Below are positions 28,383 through 35,322 of a stretch of DNA of 64,000 bases, in pieces. The stretch comes from Nocardia blacklockiae (GTDB lineage: Bacteria > Actinomycetota > Actinomycetes > Mycobacteriales > Mycobacteriaceae). A model generated the notes under the pieces. That model had not been told where the DNA came from. It saw only the letters and a list, made by a program, of their open reading frames with translations, and did not search any database. Location of the stretch: NCBI RefSeq assembly GCF_015477355.1, contig NZ_JADLRJ010000001.1:1054001-1118000 (forward strand), read 5' to 3'. Position numbers and translations under genes: made by a program. Each line of letters starts with the position of its first letter. The first letter of the stretch is position 1.

Positions 28383-29483
28383 GTGGTGAGCGAGCTCGAG
28401 TCGGGGCCCGGCCCGGGCGCGTGGGCGCGATCGGCATTGTCCGCCCTCTCGCGCACTCGCGCGGCCGAGCAGCCCACTCCGATGTATCGGTTCCCGCTTC
28501 CGGGGGACGGCGCGGTCTCGTTGCTGATCAAGGACGAGTCGCGGCGGCCGACCGGAAGCTTGAAGTACGGTCTCGCGCGCAGCCTCATCACCGACGGGCT
28601 TCGACGCGGACGGATCAGCGCGGGCACCGCGCTGATCGACGCGACGAGCGGCAATCTGGCTGTGTCCGAAGCACATTTCGCCGCGCTGCTCGGGCTGTCC
28701 TTCACGGCGGTCGTCCCGCGTCGGACCGCGCCGGCGAAGCTGGCCCGGATTCGAGACCAGGGCGGGACGTGTCACCTGGTGGAGCCGCCGCTGGCCGTGT
28801 ACGAGAAGGCGGCCGAACTGGCGGCCGAGACCGGCGGCTACTACATCGACCATCTGCGTGCGTCGGGTGCCGCGGTCGACCGCGGCGAGCCGGGCCTCGC
28901 GCCGGAGATCCTGCGCGACTGCGAACGCGGCGGGCACCCGGTCCCCACCTGGATCGTGGTCGGCGTCGGGACCGGAGCGACCTCCCGGGCGATCGGGCGC
29001 TATCTGCGCAAGCACGGACATGCCACGCGCCTAGCCGTCGTGGACCCGGAGCATTCGGCGTATTTCCCCGGCTGGGTCGCCGACTGTCCCGACTTCGCCA
29101 CCGGGATGCCGTCGAGGATCGAAGGCATCGGGCGGCCGCGCATCGAGCCCGCGTTCGATCCCGACGTGATCGATCTGGTCATTCCCGTCGCCGACCCGGC
29201 GAGCGTCGCGACCATGCGATATCTGCGTGCGGTCACCGGGCGCGCCGCCGGGCCGTCCACCGGCACCTGCCTGTACGGGGCCTTGCACCTGGCCGCGCGC
29301 CTGCGCGAAGCCGGGCAGCGCGGCACGATAGTTGTCGTACAGGGTGATTCGGGCTCGCCCTATGCGGACACCTACTTCGACGACGGCTGGGTGTCCGCGC
29401 AGGGCTGGGACCTGCGGGAGCCGCGGGCGGCGCTGGAACGCTTCACCGCCACCGGGCAGTGGGATCTCCCCGCGTCGGCCTGA
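28383..29483 (+). CDS. PLP-dependent cysteine synthase-family protein, Cds1-like
   Basis: 366-residue fold-type II PLP enzyme. The PLP Lys is in RPTGSLKYGLARSL; a phosphate/substrate loop TSGNLAVSEAHFAALLG replaces the SGNTG of CysK; GVGTGATSRAIGRYL is the glycine-rich PLP-phosphate loop and GPSTGTCLYGALHLA closes the active site. This variant pattern matches Cds1 (Rv3684) of M. tuberculosis, an L-cysteine desulfhydrase that makes pyruvate, ammonia and H2S. H2S stimulates respiration in that organism, and the gene here directly follows the nuo operon, which may be more than chance (inference). Start is GTG 28383 or the GTG one codon later. Activity as a cysteine synthase cannot be excluded. 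Confidence 0.82.
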   Translation: MVSELESGPGPGAWARSALSALSRTRAAEQPTPMYRFPLPGDGAVSLLIKDESRRPTGSLKYGLARSLITDGLRRGRISAGTALIDATSGNLAVSEAHFAALLGLSFTAVVPRRTAPAKLARIRDQGGTCHLVEPPLAVYEKAAELAAETGGYYIDHLRASGAAVDRGEPGLAPEILRDCERGGHPVPTWIVVGVGTGATSRAIGRYLRKHGHATRLAVVDPEHSAYFPGWVADCPDFATGMPSRIEGIGRPRIEPAFDPDVIDLVIPVADPASVATMRYLRAVTGRAAGPSTGTCLYGALHLAARLREAGQRGTIVVVQGDSGSPYADTYFDDGWVSAQGWDLREPRAALERFTATGQWDLPASA

Positions 29484-29497
29484 GCACGGAGTCCTGC

Positions 29498-30634
29498 TCA
29501 GCGCAGTTCGCGGAAGAACGTGCGCAGGTCTTGCAGGAGCAGGTCCGGGGTTTCCATGGGGGCGAAGTGACCGCCGCGGTCGAAGGTCGACCAGTGCACG
29601 ATGTTGTGCTGCTTCTCGGCGAGGCCGCGGAGGGTGCGGGCGCTCGGGAAGACCGCGGCACCGGTGGGGACGCCGGAACTCGGGAGGTCGGCGCCCCACT
29701 GCTGGGATTCCTTGTACAGCAGCATCGAGGAGCCGATCGTTTCGGTGAACCAGAGGATACTGAGGTCGGTGAGGAGCAGGTCGCGGTCGATGGCCTCGTC
29801 GGGGAGGCTCTTGGACGGGTCCATGTAGGTGTGTACGACGTCGAGGACCCAGGCGAGCAGGCCCGCGGGTGAGTCGTTGAGCGCGGGAGCGAGTGTTTGC
29901 GGGCGGGTGGCGTGCATGCTCGCGTAGCCGGAGGTCTGCGAGCTGTTCCAGTTCTGGAGTTCGGCCAGGGTCTCCCGGTCTTCGGCGCTGTAGTCCGAGC
30001 CGTCGTCGTCCCAGGCGGGGATGGTGATCGGGTCGTTGAGGTGGACGCCGGCTACGTGTTCGGTGTCGATGCGGCCCACCTGCGGGGCGATGAAGGATCC
30101 GGCGTCGCCGCCCTGGATGCCGTAGCGCGGGTAGTCCAGTCGCGCCATGAGTTGCGCGATCAGTTCGGCGGAGCGTTCCGTCGCGGCCTCCCCCGGCGCT
30201 CGCGTCGGGCCGGAGAAACCGAAGCCGGGCAAAGTCGGGATCACCACGTCGAACGCATCGGCGGCGGTTCCCCCGTGCGCGGTGGGGTCGGTGAGCGGGC
30301 CGATCAGGTTCCGGAAGTCGGCGAAGGGCCAGCCGTGCACGAGCACCAGGGGCAGCGCGTCCGGCTGCGCCGAGCGGACGTGCGTGAAATGCATTCGCTG
30401 CCCGTCGATTTCGGTGACGAACTGGGGGTGCGCGTTGAGGGCTTCCTCCTGTCGTCGCCAATCGAAGCCGTCGCGCCAGTACTCGGCGAGTTCGCGGACG
30501 TAGCTCGTCGGAATGCCGTACTCCCAGCCGACGCCGGGCAGTTCCGCGGGCCAGCGGGCGGCGGCGAGGCGGGCGGCGAGGTCGTCGAGAGCGGGTTGCG
30601 GGACGGCGATGCGGAAGGGCTGGAGAGCGGTCAT
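29498..30634 (-). CDS. Epoxide hydrolase, alpha/beta-hydrolase fold with EHN domain
   Basis: 378 residues. N-terminal epoxide-hydrolase domain (about 1-110: PFRIAVPQPALDDLAARLAAARWP, GIPTSYVRELAEYWRDGFDW) and an alpha/beta hydrolase core. Catalytic features: oxyanion motif LVHGWPFADF, the nucleophilic Asp in YGIQGGDAGSFIA, and the C-terminal His in DRGGHFAPME; Tyr residues in the lid are compatible with epoxide activation. This is the juvenile-hormone epoxide-hydrolase-like group that hydrolyses epoxides to diols, substrate unknown. ATG 30634 lies inside a nested dyad (30633-30666) shared with the divergent WYL regulator, which probably represses it. It converges on the Cds1-like gene. Confidence 0.88.
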   Translation of the reverse strand: MTALQPFRIAVPQPALDDLAARLAAARWPAELPGVGWEYGIPTSYVRELAEYWRDGFDWRRQEEALNAHPQFVTEIDGQRMHFTHVRSAQPDALPLVLVHGWPFADFRNLIGPLTDPTAHGGTAADAFDVVIPTLPGFGFSGPTRAPGEAATERSAELIAQLMARLDYPRYGIQGGDAGSFIAPQVGRIDTEHVAGVHLNDPITIPAWDDDGSDYSAEDRETLAELQNWNSSQTSGYASMHATRPQTLAPALNDSPAGLLAWVLDVVHTYMDPSKSLPDEAIDRDLLLTDLSILWFTETIGSSMLLYKESQQWGADLPSSGVPTGAAVFPSARTLRGLAEKQHNIVHWSTFDRGGHFAPMETPDLLLQDLRTFFRELR

Positions 30635-30666
30635 ACCGGCACGCTAACGGGCGGTTAGGCCGGTAT
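30633..30666. promoter_or_regulatory. Nested inverted repeat in the epoxide hydrolase/WYL promoter
   Basis: Outer arms ATACCGGC (30633-30640) and GCCGGTAT (30659-30666) enclose inner arms CTAAC (30644-30648) and GTTAG (30654-30658). All arms are perfect. It overlaps the hydrolase start codon, so binding here would block its expression. Confidence 0.55.
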
Positions 30667-30695
30667 CGGTCCTAAGTGTGCGGCATGCTGGGGTC

Positions 30696-31688
30696 ATGCT
30701 CGAGACCTCCGCTCGTCTGTTGCGACTGTTGTCGCTGCTGCAGGAACAGCGCGACCGTTCGGGTACGGACCTCGCCGAACGGCTCGGCGTCAGCGCCCGG
30801 ACCGTGCGCCGCGACGTCGAACGGCTGCGGGCGCTGGGTTATCCGGTGCACGCCGAGCAGGGCACCGCCGGATATCGGCTGGGTGCGGGGTCGGCGGTGC
30901 CGCCGCTGTTGCTCGACGACGAGGAGGCGCTGGCCGTCGCGGTCGGGCTGCGCACGGTCGCCGGTGGCACCGTCGCCGGGATCGAGCAGGCGTCCCTGCG
31001 GTCGCTGGCGAAGCTCGAGCAATTGCTGCCGTCGCGGCTGCGGCACCGGCTCGCCACGTTGCAGCGTTCGCTGGTGCGGGTGGGCGACGACGCGCCGCGG
31101 GTCGATCCCGAGACCTTGATCGCCCTGTCCGAGGCCTGTGACCGGCGCGAGCGGCTGCGCTTCGACTACACCGATCACGCTGGGCGGCAAACGATCCGGG
31201 ACACCGAGCCGGTCGCGGTGGTCAATGTCAGGCGGCATTGGTATCTGGTCGCGTGGGATGTGGCACGGGCGGACTGGCGCTCGTTCCGGGTGGACCGGCT
31301 GCGGCCGAAGACGCCGACCGGTCCGCGCTTCACGCCGCGCGAGCTGCCCGGCGGCGACGTCGTCGCCTACCTGTCGCGGCGGCTGTCCGAGGAGGCGTGG
31401 ACGTGGCGGGCGACGGTCACGCTGCACCGCCCGGCCGCCGAACTCACCGACCGGATCTGGCCAGGCATGGGCGTCCTCGAGGCAGTCGACGACACCTCCT
31501 GCCTGCTGCACGTGGGCGCCGACTCGCCGTGGTCGCTGACCTGGATGATCACCTCACTGGACGTCGACTTCACCGTCCACGAGCCGCCGGAACTCGTCGA
31601 AGCCGTTCGCGCGCTGAGCGACCGGTGCCGCGCCGCGCTGCCCGCACAGCACGACATTCAGGCCGTGAGCAGTAGCCTGAACCCATGA
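30696..31688 (+). CDS. WYL-domain transcriptional regulator, YafY-type
   Basis: 330 residues. N-terminal winged HTH (about 1-60: SARLLRLLSLLQEQRDRSG, RLGVSARTVRRDVERLRALG), then a WYL domain (about 140-220) with RRHWYLVAWDVARADWRSF and RVDRLRP, and a WCX-type C-terminal extension. WYL proteins are ligand-responsive regulators. It is divergent from the epoxide hydrolase and overlaps the following VOC gene by four bases, so the three form one module. ATG 30696 was chosen because the HTH begins right after it. The inducer is unknown. Confidence 0.9.
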   Translation: MLETSARLLRLLSLLQEQRDRSGTDLAERLGVSARTVRRDVERLRALGYPVHAEQGTAGYRLGAGSAVPPLLLDDEEALAVAVGLRTVAGGTVAGIEQASLRSLAKLEQLLPSRLRHRLATLQRSLVRVGDDAPRVDPETLIALSEACDRRERLRFDYTDHAGRQTIRDTEPVAVVNVRRHWYLVAWDVARADWRSFRVDRLRPKTPTGPRFTPRELPGGDVVAYLSRRLSEEAWTWRATVTLHRPAAELTDRIWPGMGVLEAVDDTSCLLHVGADSPWSLTWMITSLDVDFTVHEPPELVEAVRALSDRCRAALPAQHDIQAVSSSLNP

Positions 31689-32056
31689 TCACCGGTGCGC
31701 ACACCATCATCCACGCCACCGACCCCGACCGGGCCCGAGCCTTCTTCCGCGACGTCCTCGGCCTCCCGAACGTCGACGCCGGCCACGGCTGGCTCATCTT
31801 CCGCTCCCCACCCGCCGAATTGGCCGTACACCCCTCCGACGAACCCGGCAGCGGCCGCCTCGACCTGTACCTGATGTGCGACGACCTCCCCGCGACGATC
31901 GCTGAACTCACCGCTGCGGGCGTCGAATTCACGGGCGAGATCACCGAGGCAGGCTGGGGCACCGTCACCACCCTGAGAGTCCCCGGCGCGGGTGAGATCG
32001 GTTTGTACCAACCCCACCACCCCACCGCCTACGACCTGGATGGAGCTCCGCCATAA
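31685..32056 (+). CDS. VOC-family (glyoxalase/bleomycin-resistance) protein
   Basis: 123 residues, one vicinal-oxygen-chelate unit of two beta-alpha-beta modules: HTIIHATDPDRARAFFRDVLG at the start, ELAVHPSD in the middle and VTTLRVPGAGEIGLYQPHH at the end. The His, Glu and final Glu positions of metal-binding VOC enzymes appear to be kept. It may be a dioxygenase, an isomerase or a binding protein. ATG overlaps the WYL gene stop (ATGA), so it is translated with it. Its last codons are part of a 36-base sequence repeated at 33766 (see the repeat entries). It converges on the epimerase gene with six bases between. Confidence 0.85.
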   Translation: MITGAHTIIHATDPDRARAFFRDVLGLPNVDAGHGWLIFRSPPAELAVHPSDEPGSGRLDLYLMCDDLPATIAELTAAGVEFTGEITEAGWGTVTTLRVPGAGEIGLYQPHHPTAYDLDGAPP

Positions 32057-32068
32057 GGGCTTTCAGCG
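32033..32068 (+). repeat. Direct repeat, left copy, flanking the epimerase/TetR pair
   Basis: 36 bases covering the last VOC codons and the downstream spacer; 29 of 36 aligned positions match the copy at 33766-33800. The shared core is GAGCTCCGCCA and the shared end TTTCAGCG. Confidence 0.55.
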
Positions 32069-33019
32069 CTCGTGCGAGCCGTGCGGCAGCCATACCTGGT
32101 CGGCCCGGATGCTGGCCTGTGGAGTGAAGTAGTCGCCGGTCCGCATGTCGTCGAGCAATGTCGCGTGTTCGGGCGTCCACCCCAGCAGCCCGCGGGTGTG
32201 TGCGCTGGAGACCGGGACGTCGAGGGAGAAGAATCGGGCCAGGAACGGGTTTCCGAGATGCGTGGCGGCCTGTTCGAGGGTCAGCGACACGGTGGGGATG
32301 TCGAGCATGTGCGCGATCTGCTCCGCGATGCTTCTGATCGTGACCGCGCTTTCGCCGACGCCGTGGAGCACGCTGCCGGCGGGAGCCTTCTCCAGCGCCA
32401 GCCGGAACAAGACCGAGGCGTCCGCGCGGTGGACCGCCGGCCACCGATTGGCGCCGTCGCCGATGTAGGCCGAGACGCCCGCTCTGCGCGCGGCCGCAAT
32501 GAGAGCCGGGATGAATCCGTAGTCGCCGGGTCCGTGCACGGTCGGCGCGAGTCGCACAACGTTGGCTCGCACACCCGTCCGGGCGAGGCTCAGGCAGGTC
32601 CGCTCGCCCGCGATGCGGAACGCGGCGACCGAATCGGGGTCCGGTGCCTCCTGCTCGGTGCTGACCCGTCCGGCCCTGGTGACCAAGGTGCCCGAGGTGC
32701 TGACGAGCGGCTTACCGGACCCGGCCAGCGGCTGCCCGAGCGCCTCGATCGCGGCGCAGTCGCGGCGGATGAGGTCATCGGGATCAGCGTAGTCGCCCCC
32801 ATAGGCCATATGTAGGACGCCGTCGGAGGCTGCCGCGCCGCGACGCAGGCTGTCGAGGTCGTCCAGCGAGCCACGATGCGGTGTCGCGCCCAACGATTCC
32901 AGCCGGGCAGCGGCGGAGTCGGAGCGAGCCAGCGCGGTCACGGTGTGGCCGGCCTGGATGAGTTCGGTGACGACGGCGGGTCCGGTCTGGCCGGAGCCGC
33001 CGGTGACGAAGACGTGCAT
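32063..33019 (-). CDS. NAD-dependent epimerase/dehydratase-family protein (extended SDR-like)
   Basis: 318 residues with the Rossmann motif VTGGSGQTGPAVV at the N-terminus and DLDSLRRGAAASDGVLHMAY, then PLVSTSGTLVTRAG. It belongs to the atypical/extended SDRs related to nucleoside-sugar epimerases. The canonical YxxxK is not obvious (VSTEQEAPDPDSVAAFRIAGE stands in its place), so catalysis is uncertain and the reaction unknown. ATG 33019 follows GGAGG. Divergent from a TetR gene across a four-site operator array, so it is almost surely its target. The C-terminal segment (SSAHTRGLLGW) resembles the C-cap of NAD-dependent epimerases. Confidence 0.85.
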   Translation of the reverse strand: MHVFVTGGSGQTGPAVVTELIQAGHTVTALARSDSAAARLESLGATPHRGSLDDLDSLRRGAAASDGVLHMAYGGDYADPDDLIRRDCAAIEALGQPLAGSGKPLVSTSGTLVTRAGRVSTEQEAPDPDSVAAFRIAGERTCLSLARTGVRANVVRLAPTVHGPGDYGFIPALIAAARRAGVSAYIGDGANRWPAVHRADASVLFRLALEKAPAGSVLHGVGESAVTIRSIAEQIAHMLDIPTVSLTLEQAATHLGNPFLARFFSLDVPVSSAHTRGLLGWTPEHATLLDDMRTGDYFTPQASIRADQVWLPHGSHER

Positions 33020-33033
33020 GGAACCTCCGTTTT

Positions 33034-33121
33034 ATGCCATTCACTGGCATCAAGTAGTGCCAGTGACTGACACTACCCGTAGCGCCAGTCGCTGACGCAA
33101 CGTGACGCCAGTCACTGACAC
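33034..33121. promoter_or_regulatory. Array of four 17-base operators between epimerase and TetR genes
   Basis: Imperfect palindromes at 33034-33050 (ATGCCATTCACTGGCAT), 33057-33073 (GTGCCAGTGACTGACAC), 33082-33098 (GCGCCAGTCGCTGACGC) and 33105-33121 (ACGCCAGTCACTGACAC). Starts are 23, 25 and 23 bases apart. Shared core: GCCAGT-N-RCTGRC. Probable binding sites of the adjacent TetR protein. Confidence 0.75.
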
Positions 33122-33140
33122 ATCGCGGTAGGCTCGGAGA

Positions 33141-33731
33141 ATGCCACGAAGCGGAGCAGAGGTGCGTCGCCGCCTGCAACAGGCGGCCCTGGAGCTGTAC
33201 CGGATACAAGGGTTCGACCAGACCACGGCGGCGGAGATCGCGGCCCGGGCCGGAGTCAACGAGCGCACCTTCTTCCGGCACTTCCCCGACAAACGCGAGG
33301 TGCTCTTCGACGGCGAAGCCGACCTACGGACCGCGCTGATGCAGGCGATTGCCGAAGCGCCCCAGGGACTGAGCCCTTTCGAGGTGCTGCTGTGCGCCTT
33401 CCGGAAGACCGCTCGGAATCTGGAACGCAACCGCCCGTTCTCCGATCCCCGATGGAAAGTCATCGCGGTCACCCCGGCACTGCGCGAACGCGAGCTGGCC
33501 AAGCACGCATGGCTCACCGATGCCGTGGCGGAGGCGCTGCGACAGCGCGGCATCGATGCGGGTCCGGCCGGCCTGGCCGCCCGGACCGGCTGGGCCGCCT
33601 ATCAACACGCGGTCCAAGCCTGGCTCGACGAACCCGCGGACGGTCTGGACGCGCATCTCTCCGGGGCCTTCCGGGACCTGCGCAGCCTCTCCGCGGCCGA
33701 GGTGCCGGTGCAGGCAGGCTCCGAACGCTGA
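33141..33731 (+). CDS. TetR-family regulator
   Basis: 196 residues: N-terminal HTH (1-50: MPRSGAEVRRRLQQAALELYRIQGFDQT region, then EIAARAGVNERTFFRHFPDKREVLF), followed by an all-helical ligand domain. The C-terminal part contains QHAVQAWLDEPADGLDAHL, typical of actinobacterial TetR proteins of the MftR-like kind. ATG 33141 is 19 bases after the last of four operator copies, so it should repress itself and the divergent epimerase. The pair is flanked by 35-36-base direct repeats. Ligand unknown. Confidence 0.9.
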   Translation: MPRSGAEVRRRLQQAALELYRIQGFDQTTAAEIAARAGVNERTFFRHFPDKREVLFDGEADLRTALMQAIAEAPQGLSPFEVLLCAFRKTARNLERNRPFSDPRWKVIAVTPALRERELAKHAWLTDAVAEALRQRGIDAGPAGLAARTGWAAYQHAVQAWLDEPADGLDAHLSGAFRDLRSLSAAEVPVQAGSER

Positions 33732-33765
33732 CAGGGCTGTCTCCGCGCCTCCGTCGGCGAAGATG

Positions 33766-33800
33766 ATCTGGATTGAGCTCCGCCACAGGAGTTTCAGCGT
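33766..33800 (+). repeat. Direct repeat, right copy, flanking the epimerase/TetR pair
   Basis: 35 bases matching the copy at 32033-32068 in 29 aligned positions. It lies just after the TetR gene and before the DUF397 3' end, so the pair with its operators sits exactly between the copies. Confidence 0.55.
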
Positions 33801-33811
33801 GAGCTCGCCGA

Positions 33812-34012
33812 TTACACCAGGTCGTCGAACTCTCCGGTGGCGCACCCCCTGATCCAGGCGGAAAACTCTGCCCGCGTGAACGCGAGCGTCCCGACATCAC
33901 GGGCATTGGAGTTGCGGATCAGCACGCCGCCGTCGGGCAAGCCTGCCACCTCTACGCAAGTTCCGTTGTCCGAGAAGCTCGATACTCGCCATTCGAGATT
34001 TTCTGCGTTCAC
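33812..34012 (-). CDS. DUF397-domain small protein
   Basis: 66-residue protein consisting of one DUF397 domain: LEWRVSSFSDNGTCVEVA, GVLIRNSNARD and FTRAEFSAWIRG are the family signature. DUF397 proteins are encoded almost always next to XRE regulators in Actinobacteria, and some pairs affect development and antibiotic production in Streptomyces; the DUF397 partner is thought to oppose or be controlled by the XRE protein. GTG 34012 was chosen since it overlaps the XRE stop by four bases (GTGA) and GGAGAG precedes it; an in-frame ATG at 34024 is possible. Cotranscribed with the XRE gene. Confidence 0.9.
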   Translation of the reverse strand: MNAENLEWRVSSFSDNGTCVEVAGLPDGGVLIRNSNARDVGTLAFTRAEFSAWIRGCATGEFDDLV

Positions 34013-34806
34013 TTTTCTCTCCATTCCTTCGCCAAACCGGCGATGAACTTCCGGGTGGCAGTCGGAGTCAGCGCCACGCGCGTCGCGTGTTCGAACACGC
34101 CCTGGAAGTAGTTCACTTCCTCGGCATCGTTGATGAATCTGCCGCCCCCGTAGCCCTCTATATGCACCTGAGGAGTCCCCCAAGGGTGGTACAAGATGCC
34201 GAACCCGCCGAGCCTTCGCGCTTCGTACTGCCCGGCATCGAACGTCGTCACTCGAAGTGTGACGTTCGGAAGTTCTGACAGTTCGACCATCGTCTGTAGC
34301 TGCTCCTGCATGACCGCCGGAGTTCCGATTCGGAGCCTGAGCGCCGACTCCGGCTGCACCAGATCCAACTCGACTTCGCCACTGAGGACACGCTTCTGCC
34401 TGTTGTGCCGCGTCTCTACAGTGCGCTGAATGTACGAAGGCGACACCCCGTCGTAGCTGACGTGACTCACGATGTCCTCGATATACGGCGTGATCTGCAG
34501 GAGGCCGTACACGCACCGAGGCTCATATGCCCGGATACGGGTGGAGCTCTGTTCCATTCCCAGATAGGTCGACAACCAGGCGGGCATCTCGCCTTCTCCC
34601 TGTGGGATGCTCGTCAGCATCGCGCTCAACTCTTGAACGGTGATGCCCAACGCCTCAGCGTACGCCGCGCGCTGGTTCGGTTGCGGCGTGCTCTCGCCCC
34701 GCTCCCATTTTCCGACTGTAGTGCGGTCGACCCGCACAGCTTCCGCGATCTGCTCTTGGTTCTTGCCAACGGACTTCCGAACTTCGATGAGTCTGTCCCG
34801 TCGCAT
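34009..34806 (-). CDS. XRE-family regulator with DUF5753 domain
   Basis: 265 residues. N-terminal helix-turn-helix (about 1-60: LIEVRKSVGKNQEQIAEAV, VDRTTVGKWERGESTP) and a C-terminal DUF5753 domain (about 85-260) with SSTRIRAYEPRCVYGLLQ, VETRHNRQKRVL and LGGFGILYHPWG. This is the Scr1/BldB-partner architecture of Actinobacteria. ATG 34806 is the first in-frame start, but the only good Shine-Dalgarno (AAGGAG) lies about 15 bases upstream of it, a long spacing. It overlaps the DUF397 gene. The divergent small gene at 34952 may belong to the same module. Confidence 0.9.
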   Translation of the reverse strand: MRRDRLIEVRKSVGKNQEQIAEAVRVDRTTVGKWERGESTPQPNQRAAYAEALGITVQELSAMLTSIPQGEGEMPAWLSTYLGMEQSSTRIRAYEPRCVYGLLQITPYIEDIVSHVSYDGVSPSYIQRTVETRHNRQKRVLSGEVELDLVQPESALRLRIGTPAVMQEQLQTMVELSELPNVTLRVTTFDAGQYEARRLGGFGILYHPWGTPQVHIEGYGGGRFINDAEEVNYFQGVFEHATRVALTPTATRKFIAGLAKEWREK

Positions 34807-34951
34807 GAACGCATCATAGGTTCTCCTTGACTCCCGTGGAGCGGAACGCCAACTGCGAGAAGCATTGGTGCAGCCACAACCGGAACATCGACATTTCCGC
34901 ATCTGCATCCGAGTAGTGGCTTCTCCCGACCACACTCACGAAGGAGCGCCG

Positions 34952-35245
34952 ATGCGGCCGCGACCAACCGCGCTAGGGCATGTCGATCCGGATGTCAGCA
35001 GGTCACTTGCGTGGGACCGCGCCCAGGTCCAGAGACTGGCGCGACATCTCGGCTACTCCGTGGTCTGGCCGGAGCCGTCCTTCATCCCGATCGTCGATCA
35101 GGTACGGTCGGCCGATGTCGACGCCGTGATCACGCCATCCCCGGAGCATTTGAGCGTTCTCATGCTGAACGCGGTGATGCACGCCGCCGATGTGGAGATC
35201 GTCTCGCCGCGAATGTCTTTCACGCGTTGGGCGATTCGCTCGTGA
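34952..35245 (+). CDS. Small protein of unknown function, weakly resolvase-like
   Basis: 97 residues, soluble. Not recognised with certainty. The arrangement ARHLGYSVVWPEPSFIPIVDQ, SADVDAVITPSPEHL and ADVEIVSP resembles the core strands of serine-recombinase catalytic domains as found in short resolvase-like proteins of Actinobacteria, but the catalytic Ser motif at the N-terminus is absent, so recombination is unlikely. ATG 34952 follows AAGGAG by five bases. It is divergent from the XRE-DUF397 pair and its stop overlaps the start of a 25-codon membrane-peptide frame, suggesting coupled translation. A role in the XRE module is a guess. Confidence 0.7.
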   Translation: MRPRPTALGHVDPDVSRSLAWDRAQVQRLARHLGYSVVWPEPSFIPIVDQVRSADVDAVITPSPEHLSVLMLNAVMHAADVEIVSPRMSFTRWAIRS

Positions 35246-35322
35246 TGACAGTGGGGTTTGTCGTTGTGGTCGCTGTTCCGGGGCTGGTGCTGCTGTGGGC
35301 GGTGTGGTGGCCGGACCGTTAG
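35245..35322 (+). CDS. 25-residue single-helix membrane peptide
   Basis: ATG 35245 overlaps the preceding stop by one base (TGATG). The 25-residue product is almost entirely one hydrophobic helix (VGFVVVVAVPGLVLLWAV) ending in WWPDR, a membrane-interface tail. No family was recognised. The overlap and the clean helix argue for a translated micropeptide, but a frame this short can arise by chance and conservation was not tested. Confidence 0.4.
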   Translation: MTVGFVVVVAVPGLVLLWAVWWPDR

